Source: DATDPM01 sp041498815
GTDB lineage: Bacteria > Pseudomonadota > Alphaproteobacteria > DATDPM01
Assembly (NCBI GenBank): GCA_041498815.1
Contig: JBGQJC010000048.1
Span: 1-17,721 of the forward strand
Direction of reading: 5' to 3'
DNA length: 17,721 nucleotides
The notes under the pieces were generated by a model. It saw only the letters and a program-made list of their open reading frames with translations, did not search any database and was not told where the DNA came from. Shown here in pieces: positions 13,525 through 17,721 of the stretch. Each line of letters starts with the position of its first letter. Position 1 is the first letter of the stretch. The position numbers were made by a program, and so were the translations under genes.

Positions 13525-13869
13525 ATGAAAACGTTTTTCACGATTGCCGCGGCGCTTGCTTTCGCCGTGCCGGTTGCGGCGCGCGCTGCGGACGGCTCGA
13601 ATGCCGCGAACGACACGTCTATTAGTTGCTTGACCTATCTCTCGCAGTTCGAGGGCGCGGTCCCCTTTTACGCCGGCGCGCCCAGGATCGAAGAGGCGCA
13701 GGCACTCGCCGCCAAAGGCCGGACTCTTTGCGTGGCCGGCGACGAGGCCGGCGCCAAGGCTTATCTGACGGTGGCGCTGCGCGAGATCGGCGTCACGCCC
13801 GCCGGCATGCCCCCGGGCATCGCCGTGCAGGAGGCCGAGAGACCGCTGCCCGGACCCGTCGCCCGCTGA
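13525..13869 (+). CDS. Small secreted protein with two cysteines
   Basis: A 114-residue protein from the ATG at 13525, preceded by AGGAG at 7 bases; the earlier ATG at 13498 lacks this. The signal peptide is MKTFFTIAAALAFAVPVAARA, with cleavage before ADGS. The mature part has Cys residues in ISCLTYL and TLCVAG that could form a disulfide, and helical stretches (RIEEAQALAAKGRTL, AGAKAYLTVALREIG). It ends with a Pro-rich tail. Size and fold style recall small periplasmic helical proteins, but no family is assigned. A strong terminator follows. About 295 bases before it (13230-13524) hold no gene I can support. Confidence 0.8.
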   Translation: MKTFFTIAAALAFAVPVAARAADGSNAANDTSISCLTYLSQFEGAVPFYAGAPRIEEAQALAAKGRTLCVAGDEAGAKAYLTVALREIGVTPAGMPPGIAVQEAERPLPGPVAR

Positions 13870-13892
13870 CAATTCAACGGTTTGATAAGAAG

Positions 13893-13920
13893 CCGGCCGG
13901 TCCCTTGGGCCGGCCGGTTT
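13893..13920 (+). terminator. Rho-independent terminator
   Basis: CCGGCCGG (13893-13900) pairs with CCGGCCGG (13910-13917), with further CC/GG pairing inside, and TTT-CGTT follows on the + strand. It lies 23 bases after the secreted-protein gene. Confidence 0.8.
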
Positions 13921-13997
13921 CGTTCACCTAGGGTTAAGGACCGCGGCCTTATAACCGGCGCCGGTTTGAATTATCCAACCGGGAAGCAACCGAAAAC

Positions 13998-14198
13998 ATG
14001 TCCGTTCAGAGCTTCAGAAAGGCGGTCGCGCCGCAATCGGGCGAACCGCAAGCCCTTCATGCGGACGGCGCAACCCGCGTCGATCTTGCCCGCGACGACC
14101 GCTGGCCGCCCCTCAAGATCGCCGCCGCGGCGCTCATCGGTGCCGCTATTCTTTGGGCGGTAATCCTGATCCCGGTCGTGCTCCGCGCCGCAAGCTAA
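13998..14198 (+). CDS. Small single-pass membrane protein
   Basis: A 66-residue protein with a polar N-terminal half (MSVQSFRKAVAPQSGEPQ...) and one C-terminal membrane segment (about 40-62, KIAAAALIGAAILWAVILIPVVL). The ribosome-binding site is weak. GC content and codon use match the core genes. Function unknown; it stands alone after a terminator. Confidence 0.6.
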   Translation: MSVQSFRKAVAPQSGEPQALHADGATRVDLARDDRWPPLKIAAAALIGAAILWAVILIPVVLRAAS

Positions 14199-14258
14199 CT
14201 CCATTCTCGAATCTTAGGCAGTGTTATATCTGACAAACCCATGTACTAAATGCGGCGT

Positions 14259-14507
14259 TCACCGTCTTCGGCGAGGGCCTAATAGCCACGCGATGGCGTG
14301 GAGAGTGCTGAGAACTTGATATGCTTCGTAGAGTTGTTTGAGAATGGGTTTTACGGCCTTCCAAAGCTCTCTCCACGGAAGCCTGAAGAGTCCGATAAGT
14401 ATGCCGCACACACTTATTGGAAAAAACAGAAGTTCCCACAGAATGAATGGTACAAGAATCCATCCGACTGTGACGATGGCATCGTGTAGCCAAGCTTGCG
14501 CGTTCAT
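14259..14507 (-). CDS. Small hydrophobic membrane protein, last gene of a - strand cluster
   Basis: An 82-residue protein, MNAQAWLHDAIVTVGW then ILVPFILWELLFFPISVCGILIGLF, giving one or two membrane segments, an amphipathic RLPWRELWKAVKPILKQLYEAYQ stretch, and a basic end (GPRRRR). Its ATG overlaps the stop of an upstream frame as ATGA, the usual sign of translational coupling. The local GC content is visibly lower than in core genes. No family recognised. Confidence 0.6.
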   Translation of the reverse strand: MNAQAWLHDAIVTVGWILVPFILWELLFFPISVCGILIGLFRLPWRELWKAVKPILKQLYEAYQVLSTLHAIAWLLGPRRRR

Positions 14508-14597
14508 CGCGCGTTGCCATTCGGCTTTTCTTCTTTCGGCTTCGCCTTCACGGTCTCCTGATGACCCGGAAGAAGGCTGAGACGAGGTCTATGTGTC

Positions 14598-14711
14598 TCA
14601 GATGGCAGCGATAAGAACGACAAGGGCAATGGTAACAAAGGTGAGGACAAATCCCCAAACCTTGTCGACGCATTTTTGTAGTGGGTTCGCACCTTTAATC
14701 CTCCTTTTCAC
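14598..14711 (-). CDS. 37-residue membrane peptide, middle of the cluster
   Basis: A GTG start at 14709-14711 overlaps the stop of the upstream gene as GTGA. The product is MKRRIKGANPLQKCVDKVW then GFVLTFVTIALVVLIAAI, a basic head and one membrane helix. A competing frame (14504-14692, GTG start, 62 residues) overlaps it with a strong AAGGAGG site and ends in the ATGA junction of the next gene. Its last ~30 residues form a charged tail (VKAKPKEEKPNGNAR). The two may be one helix-plus-tail protein split by a +1 frameshift or a sequence error. Confidence 0.45.
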   Translation of the reverse strand: MKRRIKGANPLQKCVDKVWGFVLTFVTIALVVLIAAI

Positions 14712-14968
14712 GATCCCCGTCGTTTCTTTTTCAGCCAAAAAAATACCAATGCGCCTGCTATCACTCCGACCGATGCGCGCCCAAATAGTGCTCCCATAAC
14801 AGCATAAGGCCGCAGACCAGCCCATTCCTGCTCGTCGAGCAGTATGCCAAACCATCGCAAGAGCTGCGCGGGTTCAAAAGCAGACCCCAACACGATTGAG
14901 GCAAGTGCTCCATAGACCATGAGCTGCAAGCAGCTCGCTCTGTGATACCAAGGGACATATCCGTCCAT
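14708..14968 (-). CDS. Small two-pass membrane protein, first gene of the cluster
   Basis: An 86-residue protein from the ATG at 14966-14968, chosen because AGGGTGG lies 6 bases upstream; the frame extends to 15031 without a better site. Segments CLQLMVYGALASIVLGSAF and PYAVMGALFGRASVGVIAGALVFFWL are membrane-spanning, and it ends KKKRRGS. It overlaps the next gene by GTGA. Together with the next two frames it forms a compact set of tiny membrane proteins in lower-GC DNA. Confidence 0.6.
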   Translation of the reverse strand: MDGYVPWYHRASCLQLMVYGALASIVLGSAFEPAQLLRWFGILLDEQEWAGLRPYAVMGALFGRASVGVIAGALVFFWLKKKRRGS

Positions 14969-15173
14969 TATCGTCCACCCTCGGTTATAGATCGAAATTC
15001 GGTGCAGGTGTCGCATCCGACATCCGATCATTACGCCTCCGTATGTCAGCTTACCATGCGCACTTATAGGCAGGACCGGCCTTCGGGGGCGGGGGCGGCT
15101 CTCACGTTGCCTATCTCCGTGATTGCTGCAGAATATCTACGACTTTCCCCAAAAAATAGGAATAGATCGGGAA

Positions 15174-15290
15174 TCAATTGGCCAATTTATCAAGTACATC
15201 CCGCCGCATTTCGAGCGTCATTTCCCCGCTGTAAATGCTGCCCGTGAGCGTCGAACGCTCGTGGCCCACGTCAGCACGTGATTTTCCGCC
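15174..15290 (-). pseudogene. Tyrosine recombinase (integrase) C-terminal remnant
   Basis: On the - strand the last ~33 codons before the stop read ADVGHERSTLTGSIYSGEM then TLEMRRDVLDKLAN. The GH...T...YSG layout is that of the C-terminus of phage-type integrases, with the GH pair and the catalytic Tyr. Upstream, the open frame soon stops looking like an integrase and no Arg-box is visible, so this is a fragment. The remaining gene-free sequence here (14969-15173 and 15291-15415) shows nothing else I can support. The left boundary given is approximate. Confidence 0.5.
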
Positions 15291-15415
15291 ATCGGTTGTC
15301 TCCTGGGGCCGCATGCTGCCCCAATGCCGAAATGAACGCCGGGGCTTGCCACCCGTAGTTCCGCCTGTCACTAATTCGCGGGCGGCCTTGGCGCCGCCGG
15401 GACAAGAGGGCACAG

Positions 15416-15802
15416 ATGCGAATTGCGATCGCGGTCGTTGCGGCGTCTATATGGGCGGCGTCTTTATGCGCGGCGGGCCCCGCTTTGGCGGGTGCCGCCG
15501 ACAACAACTGCATCGATCCCGATTCCGCGATCGAAAAAATGCAGGCGCCCGGAATGAGCGTCGCCAAGCTCTCCGAGAAACAGGTCCAAGATCTCGCCAG
15601 CGCATTCGCCGTCGCCTATCCGCAACAGCGGATGGCGTCGGGCGATTCGGCATTGGTCTTTCACCGGCAAGACGCGCCGACGCTCGATTGGGTCATCCTG
15701 TTCCAAAAGGGCTGCGCCTCGGCCGAGCTTCCGATCGGCTCCCAACTGACCCGCGGCGTGATGGGCGATCCTTCCGTAGGCGCGCCCGATACGGCGCCTT
15801 AG
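15416..15802 (+). CDS. Small secreted protein, unknown function
   Basis: A 128-residue protein with a signal peptide (MRIAIAVVAASIWAASLCA..., cleavage near ALAG-AADN, residue 26). The mature part has two Cys (NNCIDP and KGCASAE) that may pair. The pattern SVAKLSEKQVQDLASAFA, then SALVFHRQ, TLDWVILFQKGCASAELPI suggests a small alpha/beta domain. AGAGGG lies 5 bases before the ATG. It lies between the integrase remnant and msrA. No family recognised. Confidence 0.75.
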   Translation: MRIAIAVVAASIWAASLCAAGPALAGAADNNCIDPDSAIEKMQAPGMSVAKLSEKQVQDLASAFAVAYPQQRMASGDSALVFHRQDAPTLDWVILFQKGCASAELPIGSQLTRGVMGDPSVGAPDTAP

Positions 15803-15908
15803 CGCCGTTCCGCCTCGCCTCGTATTCACCCGATCGTGATTTGGCGCCGGGCGGCAAACGCCCAAAATCCTTGTTGTCTCTTCTGGATTCACGAAAGCGA
15901 GGAACGCG

Positions 15909-16385
15909 ATGGAAAAGGCCACATTCGCCGCCGGTTGCTTTTGGGGCATCGAGATGAAATTGCGTGAAGTGCCGGGCGTCGTCGACGCCGCCGTCGGTTA
16001 CACCGGCGGTCGGCTAAAGAACGCCACCTACGGCGATGTCTGTTCGGGCACGACCGGCCACGCCGAGGCGGTCGAGGTCACCTTCGATCCCGCGCGCGTG
16101 TCCTACGACCAGCTTCTCGACGTGTTCTGGACCATCCACGATCCGACCACGCCCAATCGCCAGGGCCCCGACGTGGGCGAGCAATACCGCTCCGCGATCT
16201 TCACCCATGGCGCCGGGCAGGAGCGCGCCGCGCGCGAATCGAAGGCGAGGGCGGAAGCCTCGGGCCGCTTCAAGCGCCCGGTCGTGACGCAGATCGTGCA
16301 AGCGGGCGAATTCTGGCGCGCCGAGGAATATCACCAGCGCTATCTCGAAAAGCGCGGGGCCCCCGCGTGCGGGATTTCACACTAG
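15909..16385 (+). CDS. msrA: Peptide methionine sulfoxide reductase MsrA
   Basis: A 158-residue protein reducing methionine-S-sulfoxide in proteins, repairing oxidative damage in the cytoplasm. AAGCFWGIE puts the catalytic Cys at residue 10. VGYTGG, GHAEAVEV, the HDPTT...QGPDVGEQYRS block and EEYHQRYLEK are all present in order. Cys154 near the end (ACGISH) is in position for a resolving cysteine regenerated by thioredoxin. GAGGAA lies about 6 bases before the ATG. Its 3' end overlaps that of the convergent gene by 9 bases. No msrB is adjacent. Confidence 0.96.
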   Translation: MEKATFAAGCFWGIEMKLREVPGVVDAAVGYTGGRLKNATYGDVCSGTTGHAEAVEVTFDPARVSYDQLLDVFWTIHDPTTPNRQGPDVGEQYRSAIFTHGAGQERAARESKARAEASGRFKRPVVTQIVQAGEFWRAEEYHQRYLEKRGAPACGISH

Positions 16386-16961
16386 GGCGGCCGGCGCTTC
16401 GGTAAGCGGGCGGAACTCCACCGGTGTCGCCTTGAGTTTGGCGAAAACGGCGCAGCTCCTTTTTAACGGCCACCACTCATAAAGGAACAGCTGGATCGGC
16501 CGCCACATTGCGACCCAGCCGGAAATCAGCAGCCCCTCGGCGGCTATCTGCTGAAGCGTTCCCGGACCGAACGTGAAGACAATTTGACGCAAGCTGATGC
16601 ACGCAAACAGGAACGCGAGGCCGATCGCAAGGGTGATGCGCCCATCGCGCCGCTGATGGCGCAAATCCCGCGTGGCCATGACCAGACGGTAATCGAAATA
16701 ATTGTGGATGGCCGCGCCAAGACCGGTCGCGTCCGTATGCCCGAGCTGGGAGGCCGGGAGATAGAACACGAGCTTTAGAGGTTCCGAAAGCGGCAGGTCG
16801 CGAACCGAGCCGACGATATATTCCTCGGCCGCGTTGTCGAGGCCGCGCTCGGGAAACGGCGCGGGATCGAGCGAATCGAAAAGCTGCTGAACGCTGTTCA
16901 GGCGAATCTCGATCACGTTTGCGCCGTCTTCGCGGCGATAGAGAGGATGGTCCGAATCCAT
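16377..16961 (-). CDS. Conserved membrane protein, unknown function
   Basis: A 194-residue protein. The N-terminal ~95 residues are soluble (ANVIEIRLNSVQQLFDSLDP, AEEYIVGSVRDLPLSEPLKL, LGHTDATGLGAAIHNYFDYR). Two membrane segments follow (TLAIGLAFLFACISL and IAAEGLLISGWVAMW), then a short tail with PIQLFLYEWWPLKRSC. I recall similar conserved hypothetical proteins in alphaproteobacteria that start with a PLY...DG motif and contain QLFDSLDP, but know no function. It is convergent with msrA (9-base overlap). Confidence 0.82.
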   Translation of the reverse strand: MDSDHPLYRREDGANVIEIRLNSVQQLFDSLDPAPFPERGLDNAAEEYIVGSVRDLPLSEPLKLVFYLPASQLGHTDATGLGAAIHNYFDYRLVMATRDLRHQRRDGRITLAIGLAFLFACISLRQIVFTFGPGTLQQIAAEGLLISGWVAMWRPIQLFLYEWWPLKRSCAVFAKLKATPVEFRPLTEAPAALV

Positions 16962-16993
16962 TCTCAGGTCTCATCGTTCCGGGCGCCGTGGCG

Positions 16994-17449
16994 CTAGCGG
17001 CACTCCATCCGCACCGGATCGTTCGGGTCGGTAAGCACGCCCGCGTTCTTGTCCCACGGAAAGGTGATCTCGCAGGTCTTGAGGTCGCCGGGCAGTTCGG
17101 CCTCGAGCGTCACATCCGTGTCCTGATATCGGCAGACGACGTGGAGCGGCCGGTCCCGGTAGTCCGATAATTTCCAGACCTGCGTCAGATGCTTGCCCTT
17201 ATGGGTCTCGTCGTCCGGGTGAAGCGAGTAATCCTCCTCGCCCTTCGGTCCGTTGACCACGGTGATGCCCTCCAAGACATGCGGCGCCGACGGCACGAAG
17301 GCCTGCCAGCCTTGCGGCGGCTCGGACTTTTCCGAGACCGTCAAACTCGCGGGGCAGGTGATCGGCCCGGCTGCGGCCGGCGCCGCCAGCAAACATGCCC
17401 ATGCCGCCAGCACCAGCGCCGCGCTCAATATCGGTCGCGGAAGGGTCAT
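16994..17449 (-). CDS. Secreted STY0301-like protein
   Basis: A 151-residue protein from the ATG at 17447-17449, with GGAGA 7 bases upstream; a longer frame to 17485 would run into the tandem repeat and place residues before the signal peptide. The signal peptide is MTLPRPILSAALVLAAWACL..., cleaved near APAAAG. The mature protein has TCPASLTVSE, GWQAFVPSAPHVLEGITV, NGPKGEEDYSLHPDD, QVWKLSDYRDRPLHVVCRYQ and late Cys residues in KTCEI and RMECR, the order seen in the STY0301 family of periplasmic proteins. Function of that family is not known. It is divergent from the gene at 17670. Confidence 0.75.
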   Translation of the reverse strand: MTLPRPILSAALVLAAWACLLAAPAAAGPITCPASLTVSEKSEPPQGWQAFVPSAPHVLEGITVVNGPKGEEDYSLHPDDETHKGKHLTQVWKLSDYRDRPLHVVCRYQDTDVTLEAELPGDLKTCEITFPWDKNAGVLTDPNDPVRMECR

Positions 17450-17482
17450 GGAATCGTCTCCGGCAACGGTTGGGGCGCGAGC

Positions 17483-17510
17483 CACAGTATCAGGGGCACA
17501 GTATCAGGGG
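17483..17510. repeat. 14-bp tandem repeat in the divergent promoter region
   Basis: CACAGTATCAGGGG occurs twice head to tail, upstream of the STY0301-like gene. It may be chance duplication or a pair of regulator sites. Confidence 0.9.
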
Positions 17511-17669
17511 CGATGGGTGCCGGGAATTGCCGTGCTGTCCGGCGGAATTCTTTGCAGGACCATCCGTCGGTACCGTAACAATCGCCGCCGTTCGTTATAT
17601 ATAGGGGTTTCCGGAGCCTCGCGCTGGGCGCGTGATGACAAATCACGGACTATCCGAAAGGAGGATCGA

Positions 17670-17721
17670 ATGAAAGGATCCATCATAGGCGTGGCGGCCG
17701 TGCTCTATCTCATTGCCGGAA
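17670..17721 (+). CDS. Start of a gene cut by the window end
   Basis: An ATG at 17670 with AAAGGAGG (17657-17664) five bases upstream begins MKGSIIGVAAVLYLIAG and runs off the window. The hydrophobic start suggests a signal peptide or membrane helix. Only 17 codons are visible, so no function can be given. Confidence 0.6.
   Translation, partial: MKGSIIGVAAVLYLIAG

Noticed and set aside
14504..14692. 62-codon - strand frame as a separate gene
   Set aside because: It has a strong ribosome-binding site and an ATGA end, but its first half is a non-hydrophobic shadow of the 37-residue membrane frame; treated as a possible frameshifted continuation instead.

Overview
The window is GC-rich chromosomal DNA from an alphaproteobacterium, probably Rhodospirillales-like. 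The order hisZ-purA on one strand, then a convergent rpoH, an rluD-type pseudouridine synthase and a small membrane protein, fits that group, and the RpoH protein is alphaproteobacterial in type. The assignment is from memory of gene order and protein style, not from a search.

Bases 1-7500 are mostly core genes. hisZ (5' end missing) and purA form a + strand pair for histidine and AMP synthesis. They are followed by a tail-anchored pseudokinase gene and a tightly spaced gene for a small multi-pass membrane protein. The heat-shock sigma factor gene rpoH and an rluD-like gene lie convergently on the - strand. rpoH has no ordinary start codon where its protein family begins. Its leader has a candidate promoter followed by three consecutive hairpins, the first ending in a T tract. 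A small membrane-anchored protein gene is divergent from rluD and precedes a tRNA-Glu(CTC) gene.

Bases 7660-15400 are an accessory patchwork. A decayed copy of the tRNA-Glu 3' half at 8701-8743 bounds a ~1 kb insert carrying one secreted HEXXXH (HELLGH) protein. Then come a multi-pass membrane protein, a HigBA-type toxin-antitoxin pair with a leaderless-looking promoter and overlapping operator, and a lower-GC PD-(D/E)XK-like nuclease. Next is a small RHH/RAMA-like DNA-binding protein flanked by two 144-bp direct repeats that are frameshifted copies of the same lost gene. Small lipoprotein, membrane and secreted genes follow, then a - strand cluster of tiny overlapping membrane-protein genes, and finally a tyrosine-recombinase C-terminal remnant. 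Repeats, pseudogene pieces, uneven GC content and small orphan genes suggest repeated insertion and decay next to the tRNA.

Bases 15400-17721 return to ordinary genes: a small secreted protein, msrA, a convergent conserved membrane protein, a STY0301-like secreted protein, and the first 17 codons of another gene that runs off the end. The strongest candidates for new biology are the rpoH leader and start, the tRNA-bounded HELLGH insert, the repeat-flanked RHH/RAMA gene, and the overlapping small-membrane-protein cluster. No CRISPR array, rRNA gene or complete insertion sequence was seen.
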